64,000 nt of DNA, from NCBI RefSeq assembly GCF_008124875.1, contig NZ_VNIA01000006.1:19069-83068 (forward strand), in the 5' to 3' direction. A program made the translations under genes and the position numbers. The notes under the pieces were generated by a model that was given only the letters and a program-made list of their open reading frames with translations, did not search any database and was not told the DNA's origin. The stretch comes from Tenacibaculum adriaticum (GTDB lineage: Bacteria > Bacteroidota > Bacteroidia > Flavobacteriales > Flavobacteriaceae). Of this stretch, positions 26,589-33,722 are shown in pieces. The first letter of the stretch is position 1; each line of letters starts with the position of its first letter.

Positions 26589-27436
26589 TGGATAAAACTT
26601 TACACTCAAGAAACAAGCATAACAAAGGATACGATTTTAAATTTTTACTTACAAAATATCCGAAGTTAAAAGAATTTTTAATCGAGAAATTTGATAAAAC
26701 TACCATTGATTTTTCAGATCCCGTAGCAGTAAAAGAGCTCAACAAAGCATTGTTGTTTGCGTATTACGGAATAGATTATTGGAATTTTTCTGATGAAAAT
26801 TTATGTCCGCCAATTCCTGGGCGAGTGGATTACATTCATCATTTAGCAGATTTAATTGGCGATGAAACTAATGTAAAAGTGTTGGATATTGGTACTGGTG
26901 CCAGTTGTGTGTATCCGTTATTAGGAGATGCGGAATACAATTGGGATTTTGTGGCAACCGATATCGAATTAGATTCTTTGGATTATGCACAAGATATTAT
27001 AGATGATAATAATTTGGATGCTAAAATAGAGTTACGTCAACAATTTAAAGAAGAACATATTTTAGAGGGAGTTTTAGAAGAGGGTGACCAATTTACGGCA
27101 ACAATGTGTAATCCGCCATTTTACAAAAGCGCAGAAGAGGCAAGAGGAGCTAATCGAAGAAAGACTAGAAATTTAGGGAATAACGCAGTACGTAATTTTG
27201 CTGGTAATAATAACGAACTATGGTATGTGGGTGGAGAAAAAGCATTTTTACACACCTATTTATACGAAAGTTCTAAACAACCTAAAGTAAGTAAGTGGTT
27301 TACCAGTTTGGTTTCTAAAAAAGAAAATGTAGAGAGTTTACAGGCTTCTGCTAAAAAACTAAAGGTTGTGGAGTTTAAAGTGATACCTATGCATCAAGGA
27401 AACAAAGTAACGAGGATTGTTTGTTGGAGGTTTTAA
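26588..27436 (+). CDS. rlmF: 23S rRNA (adenine-1618-N6)-methyltransferase RlmF
   Basis: 282 residues. Family marks are HSRNKHNKGYDFKFL near the start, VLDIGTGASCVYPLLG (SAM motif I), the catalytic MCNPPFYKSAEEA, and RIVCWRF at the end. RlmF methylates N6 of A1618 in 23S rRNA. The start codon overlaps the bshC stop by one base (TAATG). It ends the rightward operon; the first palindromic attC-like element begins at its stop. Confidence 0.95.
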   Translation: MDKTLHSRNKHNKGYDFKFLLTKYPKLKEFLIEKFDKTTIDFSDPVAVKELNKALLFAYYGIDYWNFSDENLCPPIPGRVDYIHHLADLIGDETNVKVLDIGTGASCVYPLLGDAEYNWDFVATDIELDSLDYAQDIIDDNNLDAKIELRQQFKEEHILEGVLEEGDQFTATMCNPPFYKSAEEARGANRRKTRNLGNNAVRNFAGNNNELWYVGGEKAFLHTYLYESSKQPKVSKWFTSLVSKKENVESLQASAKKLKVVEFKVIPMHQGNKVTRIVCWRF

Positions 27437-27519
27437 CGGTTAGGCTATAGTTTAGTGCGGGATTAAAAGAGGTTGGTTTTCGATTAAGTATCAATCCTTA
27501 TTACTTATAGCCATTTGTT
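27437..27519 (-). repeat. Imperfect palindrome E1 (attC-like) after the FAD monooxygenase gene
   Basis: Inverted arms GGCTATA (27443-27449) and TATAGCC (27506-27512) plus GGATT/AATCC inner arms, with unpaired bases between. Read leftward it starts in the TAA stop of the monooxygenase gene and reads AACAAATGGCTATAAG, like three other elements up to 32350. It resembles the folded shape of integron attC sites. Function not shown. Confidence 0.5.
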
Positions 27520-28975
27520 ATGCCTCTTTTCTCTTTAGACTACGTCCTTTTGGACCATCTCCTTCACGAAGCACAACTTTAGAATGTAGCAGTTTTACAA
27601 CCTCTGCAGAACCTTTTACTTTAGAAGCACTACGTTCTAACATTTCTGATTCAAATTCGGTTAATACACTTTTTCGAATTCCTACTTCTCTCCATTGAGA
27701 TTGAGGTCTACATCCTTTTGAAATTCCCCGAGCCAGCGCTAATGCATCTAGTAGCGCTTGATTCGCTCCCTGGCCTTTAAATGGACTCATAGGATGAGCA
27801 GCATCACCAATTAATGTTATTTGTCGTCCTTTTTCCAATAATTCTGATTTGAGTAATTCTCGGTCATATGCAGGATAGCCAGAAATATGAGATTCCTTGG
27901 TCGCCTCCATAATCTGAGGAATGGGATCATGCCATTGTGTTCTTCGACACGCTTCTTCTTTAAGTGCTTTAGCTCCTTTAGCACTTAATGCCTTGGCTTC
28001 TTTTTCGGATATTGGAAAGCTAAGTTGCCACATTATGGTATCTGACGAAAAAGGCATCATGTAGATTCGATCTTTGCCATTAACGGTTTGAAATACAGTG
28101 GCTGAGTCTAGTAAGTGATTATCAATACCTCCGAGAGACGCCAAAGGACAAATACCTAAAATTACCATACAACCTAGATAGCGCAAAGGAGTAACATCCT
28201 CACCAATCAGTAACCTTCGCACCACACTACGAATACCATCGGCTCCAACTACAAGATCGGCTTTAATGTTTTTGATCTCTCCATTTACTTGAAAACTCAA
28301 ATCAACACCTTTATTTTTATATTCCTTAAAATGTATTAATTGATGTCCCCATTGCACCATATCGTGTCCACCAAGCTGCTCAAGCAGTGCTGAGCGCAAA
28401 GCCTGTCTTGGTATATGCACATTTGTTCGCTTCGGAGTTTTTTTCGTATCCGACTCCTCTCTCATTCTCATTCCCCATTCCACAATCACCTTTCCTTCTG
28501 TAGTATGTACCACATGTTTTGTTGAATATACACCTTCTTCTAGCGAGAAAAGACCGAATCCTTTGATTGCTTTACTAGCTTGTTGCAATGTAAGTCCATA
28601 GCCCTGAGATCGAGCATCGAAGCTGCTGTCACGTTCATAAAGGGTAAAAGGGATTCCGCGATGCAAACAAGCTACAGCCAAAGCTACTCCTCCTATACCA
28701 CCACCAATAATAGCAACGTGAGGGTAGTTTTTTGTATCTGCTATCGGTTGACTAGCAGAAGGAAGTAACCCAGATCCTGAACAGATTAGGCACGTTTCTA
28801 AGTGTCCTTTAGGTCGAACGGGAGGAGTTCCTTCACCATTCGTCTTTTCAAATTGATCGAGTTCTATCTGGTAGCGAAGTCGTGCTTTCTTACGTAACCT
28901 TTGGCTTTTTTTACCGTGTCCCTGACATTCGTGACAAATAGTCCAGCTAGCCTCTTCATTTTTCATCTTTTTCAC
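27518..28975 (-). CDS. FAD-dependent monooxygenase with DnaJ-like zinc-finger head
   Basis: 485 residues. The N-terminus carries two CxxCxGxG motifs, CHECQGHG (C14, C17) and CLICSGSG (C62, C65), the DnaJ zinc-binding pattern, separated by a basic and acidic helix. Next comes an FAD Rossmann motif (IIGGGIGGVALA, residues 89-100), the later GDAAHPMSPFKGQGANQ that binds FAD ribityl, and VVGADGIRSVVRR, as in class A flavin monooxygenases. Substrate unknown. Base composition looks richer in GC than its neighbours, which suggests transfer. An attC-like element follows. Confidence 0.85.
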   Translation of the reverse strand: MKKMKNEEASWTICHECQGHGKKSQRLRKKARLRYQIELDQFEKTNGEGTPPVRPKGHLETCLICSGSGLLPSASQPIADTKNYPHVAIIGGGIGGVALAVACLHRGIPFTLYERDSSFDARSQGYGLTLQQASKAIKGFGLFSLEEGVYSTKHVVHTTEGKVIVEWGMRMREESDTKKTPKRTNVHIPRQALRSALLEQLGGHDMVQWGHQLIHFKEYKNKGVDLSFQVNGEIKNIKADLVVGADGIRSVVRRLLIGEDVTPLRYLGCMVILGICPLASLGGIDNHLLDSATVFQTVNGKDRIYMMPFSSDTIMWQLSFPISEKEAKALSAKGAKALKEEACRRTQWHDPIPQIMEATKESHISGYPAYDRELLKSELLEKGRQITLIGDAAHPMSPFKGQGANQALLDALALARGISKGCRPQSQWREVGIRKSVLTEFESEMLERSASKVKGSAEVVKLLHSKVVLREGDGPKGRSLKRKEA

Positions 28976-29095
28976 TTCTTCTTTATTTAACCTGATATTG
29001 ACTCTCTTTTAAGAGAAGAACCTCAGTTAAGTAATGATTTTGGTTTTCACTACTTCTATGCAATTTAATGTGACAAATTTATATTTTTTTTTCTA

Positions 29096-29226
29096 AACAA
29101 AGTGTTTGTATATGGGGGGAAGTTGCATGTTTACGAGTAAGGGTTTCCGAAGGAAAATCAGAAGCAGGCAAACGAGCAACCAACTTTGGTCTAGCTAAAA
29201 TTAGCAATTTTTATATACTTTGTTAC
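29096..29226 (-). repeat. Imperfect palindrome E2 (attC-like) after the small membrane-protein gene
   Basis: On the plus strand AACAAAGTGTTTGTATAT and GTTGCATGTTTACGAG pair imperfectly with CTAGCTAAAATTAGCAA and TATACTTTGTT at the other end. Read leftward it begins GGTAACAAAGTATATAAA, similar to the other elements of the block, and lies 11 bases after the stop of the gene ending at 29237. Weaker than E3 and E4. Confidence 0.4.
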
Positions 29227-29236
29227 CTGTAGTACT

Positions 29237-29725
29237 TTACTTTTTAGCTATTAGTTTATTCAGACGTGGTTGTAGAATCCAAACTCCGATAGTAAAAAAG
29301 TATATCAAAAATATTTCTAAAATTAAATCCGTTGTTTTATGTTCAGTTTTTGATTCAGCTCGTTTTAGAGTTTTTGCAGAAAAAAGCACAATTTTAGAGA
29401 TAGCTACAAGTCCGATAATTCCAGCTATAGCAATAATCCAAGAGTCAATTCGGTCGTAAGATTGAGTTAGCATATCACGAGCATTTAGTCCGAATGGAAT
29501 TAATGAAATCAGATATAAAATCCACCAAATTTTCATTCCGTTATTCGATTCCACGCTTTTATTCAGAACTTTACCAATTGAATAAATCCAGCCAAGAAAA
29601 AGTCCAATGTACAAGCCAAATGATAAAAACCAGAAGTCTGATTTTATGAAAATAAACATTTGAATTGTTCCAACAATCCAAATAAAAAAAATTTGCCAAT
29701 GTTTTAATTTCAGAAAAATGTTCAT
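29237..29725 (-). CDS. Small multi-pass membrane protein of unknown function
   Basis: 162 residues with four or five membrane segments (IFFIWIVGTIQMFIFI, FGLYIGLFLGWIYSIG, IWWILYLISLIPFG, WIIAIAGIIGLVAI, and IFLIYFFTIGVWILQP). No catalytic motif or family that I recognise. It lies alone between two attC-like palindromes, as a gene cassette would. Confidence 0.7.
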   Translation of the reverse strand: MNIFLKLKHWQIFFIWIVGTIQMFIFIKSDFWFLSFGLYIGLFLGWIYSIGKVLNKSVESNNGMKIWWILYLISLIPFGLNARDMLTQSYDRIDSWIIAIAGIIGLVAISKIVLFSAKTLKRAESKTEHKTTDLILEIFLIYFFTIGVWILQPRLNKLIAKK

Positions 29726-29749
29726 TTAGTTTTCGTGTTTTTTTTGCAT

Positions 29750-29885
29750 TACAGCGCTGAGTGTATGATTTCGTAAGGGATTGCGTGCTTCAAACCTATC
29801 AAGCTACCATCCAAAATTGATGCGGGTGATACTGCTCGAAAACCACTGAAACCCTTATGAATTATACACATTGTTGTAAGCCGTT
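29750..29885 (-). repeat. Imperfect palindrome E3 (attC-like) after the YdeI pseudogene
   Basis: The clearest long palindrome. Leftward, GTGTATAATTCATAAGGG is repeated in inverted form as GTGTATGATTTCGTAAGGG read from the other end (plus strand around 29768-29790), with single-base bulges, and TTACA motifs at both ends. Total about 130 bases. Extrahelical bases in a long imperfect hairpin are a hallmark of attC sites, but the classical RYYYAAC/GTTRRRY core is not evident. Confidence 0.55.
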
Positions 29886-29891
29886 CTTATT

Positions 29892-30457
29892 CTATCTAAA
29901 TTGTTTTGGTCTCAAATTTTACTTGCACTTTCTGCTATTTCGAAAATTCTCATTTGTCTTGTCACTTCTCTTTTAGCAGAAACTACCCAATATAACAATA
30001 ACTTTTTATTGGACTTGCTTAAGTTATCAAAGTATTCCATGCCATTTTTATACTTTATCAATTGCTCTTTTAAATCATCTGGAATTACAAGTGCTTCTAT
30101 TTCGTCCATCATTGTTCAAGAACCGTTCTGTTTTGCAGTTTTTATACTATCAAATCCTGCTTTTGTCATTAAGTTATTTCGAATCAGTTTAGCAATTTTT
30201 TCCTTGTTTATTTTTGACCAAATGCTATTTGCCTTTCGCTTACAAAAATATTGCATATAACTATCATCATTAATTTTCTTTTTAGTGCTATCTATCCAAC
30301 CAAAACAAAGTGCTTCGTCTACAGCTTCACTCCAACTAATTGTAGGTTTTGTTGATGATGATTTATAATAAACCAGCCAAACAGACTTTTTCAACTGATG
30401 ATTTTTCTCTAACCAGTTTCTTCAATCCGTTTGGCTTTTAGGGCAATAGGTCTCTAT
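29892..30457 (-). pseudogene. Decayed YdeI/OmpD-associated-family gene
   Basis: Two open pieces (30394-30116 and 30112-29912) lie in one frame and together match a whole YdeI-family protein: DWRNWLEKNH at the start (W from the expected sequence), SWSEAVDEALCFGWID, SKINKEKI, NGSWTI-like middle and AEIA-like end. Lesions: the likely start ATG is ATA at 30457-30455, TGG codons became TGA at 30424-30422 and 30118-30116, and an A is missing from an A-run near 29917 so that the ending NLRPKQF is out of frame. Function is therefore probably lost. Family members are linked to bacteriocin protection in other bacteria. Confidence 0.8.
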
Positions 30458-30472
30458 ATTTTTTTAGAAAGG

Positions 30473-31426
30473 CTATTGTTTCAACCATTTTAGAATCACT
30501 CTATTTGTTTCTTTTGGTTTTTCTTGTTGAATACAATGACCACAATCTAAACTGACCACTTCTGCATTGGGTACAAAATCTGTTAGGTTTTCGGACTTAG
30601 GAATCATATCCTGTTCACCATATATCATAAGTGTAGGGTGTTGAATGATTGGATTTACATCGGCAAGTAAATGCCAATTTCGGTCAAGATTTCTATACCA
30701 ATTGATTCCTCCTGTAAATCCTGATATTTCGAAGGCGGAAACAAAAACAGCTAGTTCACTTTCGCTCATAATAGGTTCACCATCTGTTTTTTTTGCTCTT
30801 GCAAGATTAATCATCAACATTCCTGGTTCGGGCGGTGAAAGAGGTACATTCTTTCGGAATAAATTGCGAAGGAAATTAGATATATTTTCATCTAATATTT
30901 TATCTGCTACACCATATTGTCGATTAAAGTGAACAAAATAGTTATCTTCCCCAAATATTTCCTCCATCCATTCAATCCATGGTTTTTCTCCACGAACTTG
31001 ATAAGGTAAAGCCAAGTTGATTATTTTATTTACTCGTTCTGGATGTATTAGAGCAAGACTCCATACAACATTTGCACCCCAATCGTGACCAATGAAAGTG
31101 GCATCTTTATATCCATAGTAATCAAGTAACGCTACCAAGTCACCTGTTAAATATTCAATATCATACTCGGTTACTTTGGTTGGACGAGATGAGTTACCAT
31201 ATCCACGCTGATTAGGAACAATAACGTGATAGCCAGCTTTTACAAGCTCAGAAATCTGAAAACGCCAAGAAAAAGCATTCTCTGGAAAACCGTGGCAGAG
31301 TATAATAGGTTTACCTTTATTTTGATTATCAGCCTCAAATACTTCGAGTTCAATACCGTTAACTGAAACCATAGTGGGACTTGGAAATTCGATTGAATTA
31401 AGTTTTTTGATCATTACGTTTGTCAT
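30473..31426 (-). CDS. Epoxide-hydrolase-like alpha/beta hydrolase
   Basis: 317 residues from the ATG at 31426; a longer frame to 31513 overlaps the regulator gene and is less likely. Motifs: oxyanion HGFPE (residues 45-49), nucleophile GHDWGA with Asp115, as in epoxide hydrolases and haloalkane dehalogenases, a C-terminal YGEQDMIPK acid and the GHCIQQEKP histidine. An Asp nucleophile with HGFPE favours an epoxide hydrolase. Substrate unknown. Lies between the WYL regulator and the YdeI pseudogene. Confidence 0.86.
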   Translation of the reverse strand: MTNVMIKKLNSIEFPSPTMVSVNGIELEVFEADNQNKGKPIILCHGFPENAFSWRFQISELVKAGYHVIVPNQRGYGNSSRPTKVTEYDIEYLTGDLVALLDYYGYKDATFIGHDWGANVVWSLALIHPERVNKIINLALPYQVRGEKPWIEWMEEIFGEDNYFVHFNRQYGVADKILDENISNFLRNLFRKNVPLSPPEPGMLMINLARAKKTDGEPIMSESELAVFVSAFEISGFTGGINWYRNLDRNWHLLADVNPIIQHPTLMIYGEQDMIPKSENLTDFVPNAEVVSLDCGHCIQQEKPKETNRVILKWLKQ

Positions 31427-31496
31427 TTTTTTGTTTAAATATGATACAAAAGTAAATTCAGTCGGTGACAGCCTTATGGCAAGGGTCAAAAAAGAG

Positions 31497-32186
31497 TTAA
31501 TGATATTTGTCAAAATATTCTTGCAAGGTCATATTATGAGGTTCAAATTTTTCTGTTAGAATTTCCATTTTTTGAATTCTGTCTGGTCTGAAAAACCTAA
31601 ATCCGTTTCGCAAACGACACCATGCAACTAAATACCAATTCTCGGAATTTAATATAGCAAATGGTTCTATTAATCTAATTGATGTAGAATTCTCTTTATC
31701 GATATATTCTATTTTAACAAGGTTGTAATTGGTCAAAGCATTTTGCAAATCTGATAAATTGTTACTATTTCTTTCAAGATTTATAACTTGATTGTATTGT
31801 GTCCTATCTGTTAGTAAATTTGTTTTGTCTTTGACGGTGTATTTTAGAATTGATTTTATTTTATCAATTGCTTCCGAATAATCTTTTATAAATGATGCAT
31901 CCTTACTTTTTAGCACTAATTGTTCTGCAAGTATTAAAGCATTTGCTTGTTTTTCGGTAAACATTACTGGTGGGATTTTATATCCGTCCATTAATGTATA
32001 ACCCTTTCCTTCTTCTGTTAATACAGGAACACCAGATTGTTCCAATGCTTTTATGTCTCTGTAAATAGTTCTTTTACTAATATCAAATTTATTCGCTAAT
32101 TCCAAAGCCGTCACAATTCGTTTAGTCTGTAATTGAATTAAAATTGCAGTTAATCTTGATAGTCTATTTATTTCGGAATAATCCAT
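31497..32186 (-). CDS. YafY-type HTH/WYL transcriptional regulator
   Basis: 229 residues. An N-terminal winged helix-turn-helix (RLTAILIQLQTKRIVTALELANKFDISKRTIYRDIKALEQSG) of the HTH_11 type, then a WYL domain (WYLVAWCRLRNGFRFFRPDRI). WYL proteins sense ligands, often nucleic-acid-related or small molecules. Positioned 70 bases upstream of the epoxide-hydrolase-like gene on the same strand, so it likely controls that gene or its own cassette. Confidence 0.9.
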   Translation of the reverse strand: MDYSEINRLSRLTAILIQLQTKRIVTALELANKFDISKRTIYRDIKALEQSGVPVLTEEGKGYTLMDGYKIPPVMFTEKQANALILAEQLVLKSKDASFIKDYSEAIDKIKSILKYTVKDKTNLLTDRTQYNQVINLERNSNNLSDLQNALTNYNLVKIEYIDKENSTSIRLIEPFAILNSENWYLVAWCRLRNGFRFFRPDRIQKMEILTEKFEPHNMTLQEYFDKYH

Positions 32187-32214
32187 TTTTAAAAGTAGTT
32201 ATTGGTTTTTTCAA

Positions 32215-32350
32215 ATGGCTTACGTTTACGTACATGGAATGTAGCGTTTAAATAATGACTACTCATTTCAAGTACATTTCTTTTTTATAAAGAAACAAAA
32301 AATATTGGATATTTAAACTTTAGCTATGTTTTATGTGCGTTGTTGTGTTT
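32215..32350 (-). repeat. Imperfect palindrome E4 (attC-like)
   Basis: Plus-strand ACGTACATGGAATGTAGC and GTTTAAATA pair with TATTTAAAC, a four-base bulge tttaG, and GCTATGTTTTATGTGCGT at the other end. Read leftward the end begins ACAACAACGCACATAAAACATAG, like E3's ACAACAATGTGTATAA. About 130 bases, with a loop of about 60. Upstream of the WYL regulator gene. Confidence 0.55.
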
Positions 32351-32582
32351 AGTAAATTAACCAAAGCCTCTGGTTAATCCTTATTTACGTAGTCAGACCC
32401 GACGCTAGATAATACTTCTGAGTCAGCGTTTATGATTTTAAAATTATGCATTTTATCAGTGGCTGATAAGATATCGTTATTTTAAAAGCGATAATCTAAA
32501 TTTTGTAAATAACTAATTAATAGTGATTTAAATATTATGTCATTAGAATGATTACTTGACTTTGTCAAAAAATATCCATAAA

Positions 32583-32664
32583 TTAGACAAGCTTTATGCG
32601 AATCAAAATTCGTATTTGATAGTGAAACTCTCACACGATTTCAATCGAAAGCTTGACAGTCTAA
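32583..32664. other. Cloverleaf-forming segment
   Basis: An outer stem TTAGAC/GTCTAA continues into AAGCTTT/AAAGCTT with a GACA bulge on the 3' side, and encloses three hairpins: an 8-bp stem from ATGCGAAT with loop CAAA, GTGA/TCAC, and CGAT/ATCG. The shape recalls a tRNA but no tRNA signals are present. Could be a structured RNA or a mobile-element end; the shorter hairpins may be chance. Confidence 0.4.
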
Positions 32665-32787
32665 AATTCGACAGAAGTCCATTTTCGTGCTATTTTTAAA
32701 GCACTGGTCTTAATCCTCAAATTTCGATTTTAGCAATAAACATGGGGAAGTCCAAAAGTCGGTCTTATTAAATACAACTGGTTATAT

Positions 32788-32828
32788 GTGTATTTTTTAT
32801 ACACTTATCCCTTTTTTTGTGAGGGATA
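32788..32828. terminator. Two tandem short hairpins with T-runs
   Basis: GTGTAT (32788-32793) pairs with ATACAC (32799-32804) around TTTTT, followed by TATCCCT (32806-32812) pairing with AGGGATA (32822-32828). They look like terminators but no upstream gene is visible on either strand, so they may end an unseen small RNA. Confidence 0.35.
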
Positions 32829-33007
32829 TACAAATGTTTTATTAGTATTTGTTTCTTATATTTTTCATAACAAGTATAAGAAGTCTTTCAAATATAGTGT
32901 TTTACGTGTTAAAATCAAATAGCTTATTGTGAACTATTAGTACAATCATAAATCTTTATAGTACTATCAATTAATAATTTGTTAAAACAGAGTTTTTATT
33001 TCTTTTT

Positions 33008-33030
33008 TAATAGTAATACTATTATTTTTG
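33008..33030 (+). promoter_or_regulatory. TetR-type operator overlapping a -7 box
   Basis: A 17-base palindrome TAATAGTA-A-TACTATTA at 33008-33024 lies against TATTTTTG (33023-33030), a TAnnTTTG-type -7 box 18 bases before the regulator gene start. A further 10-base palindrome ATAGTACTAT lies at 32958-32967. This suits autoregulation by the TetR-family protein; inference. Confidence 0.5.
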
Positions 33031-33047
33031 CGCTTTAATATTTTGAA

Positions 33048-33719
33048 ATGAAAAGTTTACTGTCAAATTTAAAAATAGCGGTACCCGAAAAGATCTTTTT
33101 GAAAGATCCAGAGTCGTCTGCATTGGGTAAAAAAATTATTGGAGAAAGTATTTTACTCATCGATGAAATTGGTTTTGAAGCCTTTACTTTTAAAAAATTA
33201 GGCGTTAAAATTGGTTCTAATGAAAGTTCTATTTACCGTTATTTTGAGAATAAACACAAGCTGTTGCTATACTTAACTTCTTGGTATTGGGCGTGGTTAG
33301 AGTATCAATTGGTATTTGAAACGTATAACATTAGCAATTCAAAAGAAAAACTAAAAAAAGCCATTACCGTTGTAACCAGAACCATTAAAGAAGATTCTAG
33401 CATCAGCCATATTAATGAGGTAGTACTGAACCGAATTATTATTAATGAAAATTCCAAGTCGTTTATGACTAAAGAGGTAGATACTGAGAATAAAGAAGGT
33501 TATTTTACTACTTACAAATGTGTTATTAACCGATTGCAAGATGTTATTGCTGAGGTAAATACTCAGTACAAATATCCTGCAAGTTTAGCCAGTACTATTG
33601 TGGACGGAGCGTTGCATCAGCATTTTTTAAAAAATCATTTTACATCCATAACCAATTGTAAAAAAAACATGACTCCTACTACTTTTTTTACTGATTTAGC
33701 ACTAAAAACATTACTATAA
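33048..33719 (+). CDS. TetR-family transcriptional regulator
   Basis: 223 residues. N-terminal helix-turn-helix (IIGESILLIDEIGFEAFTFKKLGVKIGSNESSIYRYFENKHKLLLYL) with the typical YRYF turn; the C-terminal ligand domain is variable. First gene of a tight four-gene run with the ABC protein (3-base gap), so it likely represses this exporter and responds to a cargo or toxic compound. An operator-like palindrome lies in its promoter. Confidence 0.9.
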   Translation: MKSLLSNLKIAVPEKIFLKDPESSALGKKIIGESILLIDEIGFEAFTFKKLGVKIGSNESSIYRYFENKHKLLLYLTSWYWAWLEYQLVFETYNISNSKEKLKKAITVVTRTIKEDSSISHINEVVLNRIIINENSKSFMTKEVDTENKEGYFTTYKCVINRLQDVIAEVNTQYKYPASLASTIVDGALHQHFLKNHFTSITNCKKNMTPTTFFTDLALKTLL

Positions 33720-33722
33720 ACT

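Larger units (their letters stand above)
32187..33047. other. 860-base non-coding stretch with several structured elements
   Basis: No gene-sized ORF on either strand. It holds palindrome E4 (32215-32350), a cloverleaf-forming segment (32583-32664), two tandem hairpins (32788-32804 and 32806-32828) and operator-like repeats before the TetR-family gene. It may be a boundary between the accessory block and the export operon. The rest shows no recognised feature. Confidence 0.6.

Noticed and set aside
29892..30457. TGA read as tryptophan in the YdeI-family gene
   Set aside because: Five other tryptophans in the same gene use TGG, and every other gene uses TGA as stop; the start codon and an A-run are also broken, so decay explains it.
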